A stretch of DNA of 64,000 nucleotides, taken from assembly GCA_023374045.1 (NCBI GenBank), contig CM041776.1, positions 351,291,636 to 351,355,635 of the forward strand. Reading direction: 5' to 3'. The translations under genes and the position numbers were made by a program. This document shows, piece after piece, positions 1-7,622 of the stretch (positions are counted from its first letter, which is position 1; each line of letters starts with the position of its first letter). Under the pieces are notes generated by a model. The model was not told the DNA's origin. It searched no databases and saw only the letters and a list, made by a program, of their open reading frames with translations. Origin of the DNA: Limonium bicolor. Lineage: Eukaryota; Streptophyta; Magnoliopsida; Caryophyllales; Plumbaginaceae.

Positions 1-553
1 TGTGATGCTATGCAATTTCCCTTGCTATGCTATGGTATATATATATGTTGGATGTTCTAAAATGAATGCCATGTTATTATGACAATTGGTTGCGCGTATC
101 CCGGTAGTCGATGGGCTGCGCGTTAGCCATACCAGCAAAGGTGCTGACCCCCTCGGGGGCTCCATATTTTTATTGCAGGATGAGGATCGAAGAGGCAGAG
201 TGGCTCTAGGTCCTAGGTTGTTGATGTACTTTTGGATATTGGTTGTTAAGCCCGGGATGCGCCTGTGCACCCGAGGCATTACATTTTGGTACTGTTGTTA
301 AACAGTGATGGATGATTATGGCTTGTAGGTGTGTTGTAAATTAAATACTCGGTATGGTTGGTTATGTTTATATATGGATGTTAGATACTATGCTCGGGAG
401 TCTGATCATCAGACCGATACTCTTGTATTTATTCTGCCTAGTTAACCACGTGGGTGGTTAACGGCGTTGTAACACCAAAGCGTTAGTTATTATTTGGCTG
501 GTTATTTCCGCTGCGATTTCGGTAGATGATAGGAGCGTTGTAGGGGTGTTACA
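1..553 (+). repeat. Element 1 5' LTR (3' portion only)
   Basis: This is the last ~550 bp of a Ty3/Gypsy LTR; its left part lies outside the window. It ends in GGGGTGTTACA, and a tRNA-Met primer site follows five bases later. The same sequence recurs at about 11985-12528 in the 3' LTR with, by eye, about six substitutions and a few 1-2 bp indels, so the two LTRs are roughly 99% alike over this part and the insertion looks young. It carries a CCCCC/GGGGG hairpin and an acceptor-like ttttattgcag. Confidence 0.93.
148..159 (+). promoter_or_regulatory. CCCCC/GGGGG hairpin in LTR, followed by acceptor-like site
   Basis: GCTGA precedes CCCCC-TC-GGGGG, a perfect 5-bp GC stem. About 19 bp downstream is a pyrimidine-rich stretch ending in ttgcag|g (AG at 177-178), which looks like a 3' splice site. 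The same arrangement occurs in the other Gypsy LTRs here (12129-12140, 19932-19944, and inverted at 25434-25445). Role unknown; a leader-intron acceptor or an RNA-processing signal is possible. Confidence 0.5.
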
Positions 554-558
554 AAAAG

Positions 559-570
559 TGGTATCAGAGC
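559..570 (+). other. Element 1 primer binding site (initiator tRNA-Met)
   Basis: TGGTATCAGAGC is complementary to the 3' end of plant initiator tRNA-Met, the usual primer of plant chromoviruses. It sits five bases after the LTR end. The PBS is embedded in a perfect 10-bp inverted repeat (563-572 with 577-586, loop agta), so it could fold on itself unless the tRNA opens it. Confidence 0.92.
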
Positions 571-769
571 GAAGTATCGCTCTGATGACTAGAATACCGA
601 GCTTAGGAATACCGAGTTAGGAAACCTAGCTACAGTTACTAAGTGGACAGATTTGGAAAGGTTAACCACTAACTAAGTGTGGAATTACCTGGTTGTCGGG
701 AAGATGCTATAACCATTGGACCGATAAGTGTGCAAGCATAATGCTAATGAAATGTTCATATGAATTCAG
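571..769 (+). other. Element 1 leader between PBS and gag
   Basis: This untranslated leader has two copies of an 'ataccgag(c)ttagga' motif (about 594-630). The first ~65 bp match almost base for base the leader next to the PBS of the - strand LARD elements (for example 34180-34230 read in reverse), which links LARDs and Element 1. The gag ATG follows directly on ...gaattcag, an acceptor-like AG, so gag may be reached by a leader splice. Confidence 0.6.
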
Positions 770-1444
770 ATGGCAGGTAGACCACGAGGGAGAGGCCGCG
801 GGCGCGGTACTGGAGATTTGGGTAACCAGGGCGATGATACTGCGGCACAGACTATGGCTGAGGCAGTTGCAGCCGCCGTAGCCCAGTTGGTACCCGATCT
901 GGTTGCTGCTATTCAGCAAGGGCAACAGCCCGGAGTTCAGCCACCACCACCACCGCCACGAGAGACCAATTGGGTCAAGGCGTTGGCTGATCTGAGACCG
1001 CCATCATTCAATGGGGAGACTGATCCTCGAAAACTGGAGGCGTACATCTCCGAACTGGAGACCGCCTACGAGACCTTGGCAGTACCTGCTGAAGCTAAGG
1101 TCCGTCTTGCCGCCTACTACTTGAAGGGTACGGCGCAGAGTTGGTGGAAATTGGTGAAGGAGGACAGGATGGCTGATCCTGACTTTGGTTGGAGGGAGTA
1201 CACGGCTCTACTGCGAGCCAAGTACTACCCGGTACACGTGCAGGAGGCCAAGCGCCTCGAGCTGGACAGTCTGAAGCAGGGGGATAAGATGTCGGTTGAT
1301 GACTACTATACCGCATTCACCGGCCTTATCCACCTGTTACCAGACCTTGGGTATTCGAACCGGGTGTTGGTGAACCGGTTCTACAATGGACTGAGCCACC
1401 GTCTCCGCTATGGGATGGGGCCAGCTGAGTATACCACCTTGCAG
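770..1444 (+). CDS. gag: Gag, exon 1 (Ty3/Gypsy capsid region)
   Basis: The start is ATG at 770: the frame then opens with an Arg/Gly-rich N-terminus (RGRGRGRG), an Ala-rich helix and a proline run. The central part has the retrotransposon Gag fold signature (PPSFNGETDP, then AYYLKGTAQSWWK and a MSVDDYYTAF-like motif), the capsid-forming domain of plant Ty3/Gypsy Gag. The last coding base is at 1444 (Gln, phase 0). Read straight through, the frame ends at 1495; I prefer an intron because a GT...AG pair restores a long in-frame continuation matching the usual Gag sequence (ECYHAAAK), and the same junction is interrupted in Element 3's gag. The exon has no internal stop. Confidence 0.85.
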
Positions 1445-1547
1445 GTAATTAGAGTACCTTGTTGTGAATCCATTTATACCATGAGTGAATGTTAATGTGA
1501 GTTGGTAAGTTGTTTTTGCGGGGCATGACTGACATCCTAAAATACAG
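1445..1547 (+). other. Putative gag intron 1
   Basis: This 103-nt candidate spliceosomal intron runs from ag|gtaatt to ctaaaatacag|g and joins phase 0 to phase 0. Read through, it brings a stop at 1493-1495. Element 3 has a GT...AG interruption at the same codon junction (39347-39424), which supports a true conserved intron rather than random decay. Confidence 0.72.
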
Positions 1548-1806
1548 GAGTGCTATCATGCCGCTGCTAAGGTTGAGATTACCGTCCGTCTGAGGGACGA
1601 GGAAAATGCGCACAAGCGCAAGGCCACCAACGAGGGCCAGAATCAGCAAGGGTATGGGGGAGGGAAGAAGAAGAAACCCTACCCTCAGCCCCAGAAGGGC
1701 CAGTACCAGGGTGACAAGGGCCAAGCCCAGACCACCACAGCCGATGAGCCACTGAAGCTCACGTATGCGTACGCGGCGAAGCCTCTACGCTCCTACCCGC
1801 CTAAGG
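1548..1806 (+). CDS. gag: Gag, exon 2 (basic linker)
   Basis: Starting after the AG at 1547, the frame gives ECYHAAAKVEITVRLRDEEN and then a Lys/Gln/Pro-rich basic stretch with no stop to 1806. This is the segment between the capsid fold and the zinc knuckles in plant Ty3/Gypsy Gag. The exon ends in phase 1 at g|gtaatt. No ATG begins it, and it was found only by following the reading frame across the candidate introns. Confidence 0.75.
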
Positions 1807-1885
1807 GTAATTACTTAACCATGTGTATCTAGTTGAGGTGTGTGTTGTTAAGATGGAAAGTGAGTATTGATGTGTGTTGTTATAG
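1807..1885 (+). other. Putative gag intron 2 with tandem NAGNAG acceptor
   Basis: A 79-nt interval from g|gtaattac to ttgttatag. The acceptor is tagcag: both AGs (1884-1885 and 1887-1888) keep phase 1 and differ only by one codon, a NAGNAG site as seen in many plant introns. Direct read-through meets a stop at about 1830. Confidence 0.66.
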
Positions 1886-2230
1886 CAGCTAGCGCGGGTT
1901 CTGGACCGGAGCGCCACTTTTACTGTAAGTGGTGCAATGGAGACCACCCCGGCAAAGACTGCAAGGGGAATGATGTGAGGTGCCGTCACTGCCAGAAGAT
2001 GGGGCACCGTGAGTTTGAGTGTTGGACGAACCCCAACAGCAGGAACTACAAGCCAAAAGGGCAGTGGAAGGGTAATACTACCACGACCACTGAAGGCCCG
2101 AAGGCGATTACTCAGCAGACTTCTGACAAGAAGTACACTGAATCCCAGAAGGGGAAGGCTACGGGGTCCGGCAAGGCCACCCTGAATGTGGTGGACCGGT
2201 CTGAGGCACCAGGATCCTCTTCGAGACCAG
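1886..2230 (+). CDS. gag: Gag, exon 3 (nucleocapsid, two zinc knuckles)
   Basis: Encodes the RNA-binding nucleocapsid part. Two CCHC-type knuckles are visible: one with spacing C-X2-C-X3-H-X4-C (CKWCNGDHPGKDC) and one with C-X2-C-X4-H-X4-C (CRHCQKMGHREFEC), followed by a Lys/Thr/Gln-rich tail. All eight zinc ligands are present. The tail ends in SSSRP, then one base of the next codon before a donor-like ag|gtaccg at 2231. Unspliced, the frame stops at 2239-2241. The phase-1 end fits two downstream acceptors equally: the AlkB exon at 2375 and the protease exon at 3294. Confidence 0.82.
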
Positions 2231-2374
2231 GTACCGCCTAAACTGATAAATGAAAAAGTGATTGCTTACCGCATTTCATGCATGAGTGTTAGCAAGTCTA
2301 AGGGTATAAACATATAAGTAAAGAGTTAGAATATAATGTGGAAAACACCTAAAATTAGGCAATTTGAAACTTAG
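2231..2374 (+). other. Putative intron between gag and the AlkB exon
   Basis: GT at 2231 to AG at 2373-2374, 144 nt. Both sides are phase 1, so the splice rebuilds a glycine codon and continues in frame into the AlkB domain. The interval has stops in the gag frame and no coding character. Confidence 0.6.
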
Positions 2375-3111
2375 GAACCTTCAATATCTGCTATCCAATC
2401 CCGCCCACACCAACCCTGAAGAAACCCATCAACATCACCGACTTTCCATTGGAGCAATGTCAGGTTATCCAGCCAGGTATGATACTCTTAAATGGATACC
2501 TGACACCGGAAGCACAAATCCATATCATCAGACGATGCGACGAACTCGGAGCAAAACCAGGAGGGTTCTACACACCCGAATACCCGAACGGAGCAAGGAT
2601 GCAATTGAAGATGATGTGCATGGGTAAGGACTGGAACCCTTACACCAAGTCATATCAAGAAGTTCGAGCTGAAGATGGAGCAACAGTATCAAGTATACCA
2701 GAGGAGTTCCATGCGGTCGTTAACCACGCCGTGGGAATTGCTCAGCAAGTTGAAACGGAATCAATTCCAAGTGTAAAAGCAGATTTATGCATTGTAAACT
2801 TCTACCAGAAAGGTGGACGGTTAGGTATGCACCAAGACAAGGACGAGTCACCCGAGTCTCTAAGTAAGGGAGTACCCGTGGTGTCTTGGTCCATTGGTGA
2901 TACCGCAGTGTTTGTGTATGGCGAGCAGAAGCGTGCTGACCTCGCAAAGAAGCTACTGCTGAAATCGGGAGATGTACTAATCATGGGTGGACAATCAAGG
3001 ATGCTATACCATGGCATCAGGAAGATCAAACTGAATACCGCACCGTCGGCAGTGATCAATGCCACACACATGAAACCCGGACGTTTAAATTTGACCTTCA
3101 GACAGTTTTAA
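2375..3111 (+). CDS. AlkB-like 2-oxoglutarate/Fe(II) dioxygenase domain in the retrotransposon
   Basis: The protein has the AlkB/ALKBH fold, the family of iron- and 2-oxoglutarate-dependent enzymes that remove methyl groups from nucleic acids. The best resemblance is to the plant ALKBH1-like subgroup. Visible motifs: an N-terminal LLNGYLTPEAQ segment; NFY before the active site (codons from 2797); iron-binding H (2830-2832) and D (2836-2838) in MHQDKDE; PVVSWSIGDTAVF; GDVLIMGGQSR; distal iron ligand H (3010-3012) in YHGI; and the 2-oxoglutarate-binding arginines (3082-3084 and 3100-3102) in GRLNLTFRQF. All five core residues are intact and no frame break is seen. The ORF can begin internally near 2449, but the frame is open back to 2368 and the acceptor at 2374 puts it in phase with gag, so I call a Gag-AlkB fusion exon. 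It lies between nucleocapsid and protease, where typical Tekay elements have nothing. Substrate (m6A, m1A, 6mA or other) cannot be read from the sequence. Confidence 0.9.
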
Positions 3112-3293
3112 GCTTTGTATAATTGTGTGATGTGATAAACCCGTATGTATTAAGGATGTTGTAAGTGTGAATCATGGCGACAGTATAAGCCAATGAATGT
3201 TGTAAAAAGAGTGTGTTAATGAATAAAGTGGAGTTGTTTGAAGCATATAAACCGTGTTGTTACCCAATACTTATTAGTTTGCCAATGAATTAG
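3112..3293 (+). other. Spacer between AlkB stop and protease, with AATAAA
   Basis: Non-coding 182 bp. AATAAA at 3222-3227, 111 bp after the AlkB stop, is a candidate poly(A) signal for a short Gag-AlkB mRNA. The spacer ends in gaattag, an acceptor-like AG (3292-3293) whose phase (1) matches the gag donor at 2231; skipping the AlkB exon would therefore yield Gag-Pol. Confidence 0.5.
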
Positions 3294-3790
3294 GCTGTGC
3301 ACTCGGAACGGGAGGTATACTGAGTGTCTGCAATAAGGCAGAAGCCGGCAAGAGCGGCACAATCCTCACCGGTACCTTTCCAGTGAATGGCGTGGATGCA
3401 TCGATCTTGTTCGACTCTGGAGCCTCACACACATTCATTTCGCTATCATTTGCGAAGAGGCTGGGGTTAGACGGTGAAGAGATGCCAGACTTCGTGGTCA
3501 CTCTCCCGTCGAAAGAGCGGATCAGATGTACCCGCTACTACCGAGATGCTGTTGTTCGAATCAGGGATGAGGAGTTTCCGATCGACTTGATAGAGTTCGA
3601 CGGACTAGGTTTTGATGTGATTGTCGGGATGAACTGGTTGGAGCGGTACAAGGGTAGAATCCTATGTGCCGAGCATCGACTGCTTCTTAGGAGTCCATCT
3701 GGGGTTACTATATCATACCGCCAGAGGCCCAGGGAGCCTTCGACACAGATCATCACCGCCATGGCCATGTATCACGAGTTCGACGGGGAA
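3294..3790 (+). pseudogene. pro: Protease (retropepsin) of Element 1
   Basis: Aspartic protease that processes Gag-Pol. The catalytic motif DSGASHTF begins at 3413, and the flap region and VGMNWL follow (about 3625-3645). The frame is open from 3278 and could join gag via the AG at 3293. It runs to a TGA at 3791-3793, while RT continues in the next frame, so there is a frame break at the PR-RT junction. The domain itself looks complete. Confidence 0.82.
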
Positions 3791-4830
3791 TGATGTATAC
3801 CTCTGCTATGTCCAGGACATAGAGAGAGACCCTGAGTTTAGCCCAGATGTGCCGGTAGTGTCGGAGTTTCCTGATGTATTTCCTAAGGAACTGCCGGGCA
3901 TGCCGCCAGCACGAGATGTTGAGTTTGAGATTGATCTAGTTCCGGGCACCGGACCCATTGCGAAAGCACCTTACCGTATGGCTCCAGCAGAAATGACAGA
4001 GCTCAAGGAGCAGCTGAGAGACCTACTCGACAAGGGCTTTATCCGCCCTAGTGTTTCACCATGGGGAGCGCCGGTCCTCTTCGTGAAGAAGAAGGACGGT
4101 AGCTCCGCCTGTATTGATTATCGGGAGCTGAATGCTGTTACGGTGAAGAACCGTTACCCCTTACCACGCATCGACGATCTATTTGATCAGCTGAGGGGAG
4201 CATCAGTTCTCCAAGATAGACCTACGTTCCGGATACCACCAGATTGCCATCCGTGACAGTGATATAGAAAAGACAGCCTTCAGAACTAGGTATGGGCACT
4301 ATGAGTTCACCGTTATGCCGTTTGGCTTATCAAATGCACCAGCAAAGTTCATGGACTTAATGAACCGTTTGTTCCAAGATCAGTTGGACAAATCAGTGGT
4401 AGTCTTCATCGATGACATACTTGTGTATTCGAAATCGAGAGGTGAGCATGAAAGCCACCTGAGAGATGTATTGCAGACATTGAGGAAGAATCAGCTGTAT
4501 GCTAAATTTTCTAAGTGTGAATTTTGGTTGAACCAAGTATCATTCCTTGGACATGTGATTTCTGAGGCCGGGATCGCTGTTGATCCGGCAAAGATAGATG
4601 CAGTGCGCACCTGGCCTAGGCCGAAGACAGTTACCGACATCAGGAGCTTCCTCGGTCTGGCAGGTTACTATAGGAGATTTGTGAAGGACTTCTCCAGTGT
4701 CTCGAAGCCGATGACTTCCTTGATGAAAAAGGATGCACCATTCGAGTGGACAGTCGACTGTGAGAGAGCTTTCACGAGTCTCAAGGATGCTCTGACATCT
4801 GCACCGGTTCTGACATTACCAGACGGTCCA
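3791..4830 (+). pseudogene. rt: Reverse transcriptase of Element 1 (frame-broken)
   Basis: Typical Ty3/Gypsy RT: the linker [17 protein letters not shown], then the fingers ([20 protein letters not shown]), [10 protein letters not shown] (from 4315), the catalytic FIDD box at 4405-4416, and the thumb ([11 protein letters not shown]). Codons are legible throughout, but the frame shifts at about 4208, where a base appears to be missing before the DLRSGYHQ region, and again at the upstream junction with protease. No functional RT can be made from this copy as written. The motifs fit the chromovirus Tekay/Del lineage. Confidence 0.9.
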
Positions 4831-5250
4831 GATGGTTTTGAGGTCTATTGCGACGCATCAGGCAGGGGTATGGGTTGTGTGTTGATGCAACACGGGAAGG
4901 TCGTGGCTTACGCCTCCCGACAGCTGAAGAAGCATGAGGAGAACTACCCTACCCACGACTTAGAATTGGGGGCCATTGTCTTCGCACTGAAGATATGGCG
5001 ACATCATTTGTATGGGGTAAGCGTGACAATCTATTCTGACCACAAGAGTTTGAAATACTTGTTCACTCAGAAAGAGTTGAACATGAGGCAAAGAAGATGG
5101 GTTGAATTCTTGAATGATTATGACATCAATTTACAATACAAGGAGGGTAAGGCAAACGTGGTAGCTGACGCATTGAGTCGCCGAGCACACTCTCTCCATT
5201 CGCTAGTCTCTCATACTGGCTTGGTTGAAGAGGTGCGGAGTGCCAGATGA
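4831..5250 (+). pseudogene. rh: RNase H of Element 1
   Basis: RNase H degrades the RNA strand during reverse transcription. It is in the same frame as the RT thumb. Visible are [14 protein letters not shown] (first Asp at about 4852), [18 protein letters not shown] with the active-site Glu, [10 protein letters not shown] with the second Asp, and the closing [10 protein letters not shown]. The frame ends at 5248-5250, where one base is out of register with the integrase reading frame. Confidence 0.87.
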
Positions 5251-6115
5251 CGGATCAGTATATGGTGGAAATTAGACAGAAGCTTATTGATGGCACATTC
5301 GAGGGTCAGAAGTATGACTTCAGACTCCACGATGATGACCTGATTAGGCTCAATGGCCGATTGTGTATACCCAGGAGTAGCGCTGAGCTGAAGGAGCGCA
5401 TATGAGTGAATCCCATTTTCTACTACTCGATTCACCCCGGAGCTTCAAAGATGTATAAAGGTATGAAAAGATATTTCTGGTGGGCTGGAATGAAAAAGGA
5501 TGTGAATGACTATGTGTTGAGGTGTCTCACTTGTCAGAAGGTCAAGTTTGAGCACCGACGGCCTGGTGGTATGGTGCAGCCAATGCCAGTGCCGGAGTGG
5601 AAGTTCCATGACATATCTATGGACTTCGTGGTAGGGCTTCCGCCTACAAGGGGAGGTCTGAATATGATTTGGGTTGTGTACCGACTGACCAAGGTGTCTC
5701 GATTCATTCCGATGAAGGACACCTGGAAAGTGGCAAGATTGGCAGAATTATTCGATAAAGAATTGTAAGACATCATGGTGTACCAAAGACGATAGTATCT
5801 GACAGAGATACCAGATTCTTATCCAGATATTGGAAGTCTACACGAGAGGCATTGGGTACTGAACTGAAATTGAGTACGGCGTTTCACCCACAGACCGATG
5901 GTCAGAGTGAGCGCACCATACAGACACTTGAGGATATGCTACGTGCATGTGCACTTGACTTTCAGACCAGCTGGATTGATAAGTTACATCTGATCGAGTT
6001 TAGTTACAACAACAGTTATCATGCATCGATCAAGATGTCTCCCTTCCAGGCATTGTACGGTAGACCATGCCGCACGCCATTATGCTGGGATGATCGAGTG
6101 AGACGGTCATTATAG
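5245..6115 (+). pseudogene. int: Integrase (zinc and catalytic core) of Element 1, multiply broken
   Basis: The N-terminal zinc domain keeps HPG (the second His), KRYFWWAGMK and C-X2-C (CLTC), but the first His region reads in frame only if the base slip at the TGA 5403-5405 is discounted. The DDE core has D at 5622-5624 (MDFVVGLP), D at 5801-5803 (SDRDTRF) and E at 5909-5911 (GQSER), with HPQTDGQSE clear. Breaks: shift near 5245, TGA at 5403, a residue missing near 5680, TAA at about 5766, a frame change before 5852 and another near 6090-6115. Integrase would insert the cDNA into chromosomes; this copy cannot encode it. Confidence 0.86.
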
Positions 6116-6657
6116 GACCAGAGTATCTTGAGCAAGTTCAGGCAGAAGTTCGCCAGATCAGGGCTAATATGAAAGCAGCTCAGGATAGACAGAAGTCGTA
6201 CGCAGATGTGCGCCGACGTGACCTGGAGTTCGCCGTGGGCGATCAGGTATTTTTGAGAGTATCCCCCATGAAGGGAGTATTTCGTTTTGGCCAGAAGGGC
6301 AAGTTGAGCCCGAAATATGTAGGTCCTTATGTTGTGACGGAGCGGATCGGCCCGGTAGCTTATAGACTTGATTTACCCGCCGAGCTGGGCAAGGTACATG
6401 ATGTATTTCATGTGTCCCAGTTGAAGAAGTATATGTCTCATCCGTCTCATGTGCTTCAGCCGGAAAGGCTAACCTTAGAGCCAACCATGCGATCAGTGGA
6501 GACTCCGGTACGGATTCTGGATACTAAGACTCGAGACACTCGCCATAAGTCCGTGAGACTGGTGAAGGTCCTCTGGTCTAACCAGGACGTTGAGGAGGCC
6601 ACTTGGGAGCTGGAAGAAAAGATGAAGGCGAAGCACCCGTCATTGTTTGCTTCTTAG
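6116..6657 (+). pseudogene. Integrase C-terminus with GPF/Y module and chromodomain
   Basis: The last pol segment is open from about 6169 to the TAG at 6655-6657. It contains the GPY/F module (KLSPKYVGPYVV) and the HDVFHVSQLKKY motif common to Ty3/Gypsy integrases, then a C-terminal chromodomain-type module from about 6480 (VRILDTKTR... VKVLWSNQDVEEATWELE), which in chromoviruses steers integration to marked chromatin. The ending EEKMKAKHPSLF is typical of the Tekay lineage. The aromatic cage cannot be judged without alignment. Confidence 0.83.
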
Positions 6658-6982
6658 TGTTCATATGTATAGGGTACGGGGCGTACCCCTTTTAAGGGGG
6701 GTAGAGCCGTTTCGGTTATGGTTGTATACGACATGTATATGTATACATTGTCTATGTTATGTTACAGACCGTTGTGTCTGAATGGTATTATGTGGTTTGG
6801 ACCTCGAGTCCGTTGTGGTATTGTGTGGTTTGGACCTTGAGTCCGTTGTGGTGTAAGAATGATGGTAAGGTTGGTAATGATGTTTTGGAAGTGTGGTGTT
6901 ATAAGATGTTTCCCGTGTTCTAATAGTAAGATATGTGGGAAGTATGAACTTTGGGGACAAAGTTCTTTTAAGGGGGGTAGAT
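6658..6982 (+). other. Element 1 3' UTR with two hairpin-PPT modules
   Basis: After the pol stop comes hairpin gggtacg-ggg-cgtaccc (6672-6688) and a first polypurine tract aaggggggtag (6694-6704). A 33-bp tandem duplication containing ggacc(t)(c/t)gagtcc lies at about 6783-6850. A second hairpin, GAACTTTG-GGGA-CAAAGTTC (6946-6965), precedes the true PPT at 6970-6980. Two near-identical PPTs 276 bp apart are unusual. Confidence 0.7.
6970..6980 (+). other. Element 1 polypurine tract
   Basis: The purine run aaggggggtag lies directly before the 3' LTR start (TGAAATACCCC at 6983) and is the expected plus-strand primer. The same tract, inverted, lies at the LTR edge of LARD-A (29317-29327) and LARD-B (47239-47250). 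Confidence 0.85.
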
Positions 6983-7605
6983 TGAAATACCCCAAACCTT
7001 GGTATGCTGGTTAAACATTAAAACATGATTTATTAAGACTAAAAAGAGTCTTAGAAACCTTAGTAAACAAATTTAAACAAAAGGAAAACACAAATGTGCT
7101 TTAAAGTCAATAAGAGCCAAAATGTGCTCTAAGCTTGGGATAAACTTGAGTAAGACCTAATGAGCTCACCAAGACCTCATTTATATACTAATGAACATAT
7201 TAAACCAATTACCAAAGAAAACCAAGCTTGAAAACAAGTTAAAACACAAAATGTGCTTTAAGAAGTCTTAAAGCACGTTTTTGAAAAATTGTCTTGTAAA
7301 TGAGTTTTGAATGGCTAAATGTCCATCATTACTCTTAAATATATATGTGTACTATATAGTATCACATTTGGGTGGCTATATTAATGGGAAATCAAAAATT
7401 TCACTTCTAAGTGCCTTGTTTAGGTGAATAGTGATTTTTATAAGCTATTTTGTAACATATGTTGTATAAGTAATTAAATTGACAAACAAAGACTAAAATG
7501 CCCTCATACTAATAAAGGGGGCCGGTTTTCTAAGTGTGTGACTCACCACTCCTTAGTTGATAATAATAAGTAAGTAAAGAAAACTAATTAAACTTACCTT
7601 TTTAC

Positions 7606-7622
7606 TTTATAAGCATAAATAT
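7606..7622 (+). promoter_or_regulatory. Candidate TATA region of Element 1 LTR
   Basis: TTTATAAG then ATAAATAT lie ~30-60 bp upstream of a CT-rich tract (tcttcactctcatttctttcc). The LARD LTRs have TATAAAG on the - strand at the comparable place (37898-37904), before a similar CT-rich stretch. Only position and composition support this. Confidence 0.35.

Noticed and set aside
559..570. tRNA gene at the tRNA-Met-like motif
   Set aside because: Only the 12-nt complement of the tRNA 3' end is present, next to an LTR: a primer site.
2375..3111. AlkB as a host gene fragment inserted after the element
   Set aside because: No target duplication, poly(A) tail or flanking host introns are visible, and its phase with the gag donor plus intact frame fit an integral exon better. 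Not fully excluded.
3780..3800. Programmed frameshift between protease and RT
   Set aside because: No slippery site or structure that I can defend, and pol has several other unprogrammed breaks; decay or sequencing error is simpler.
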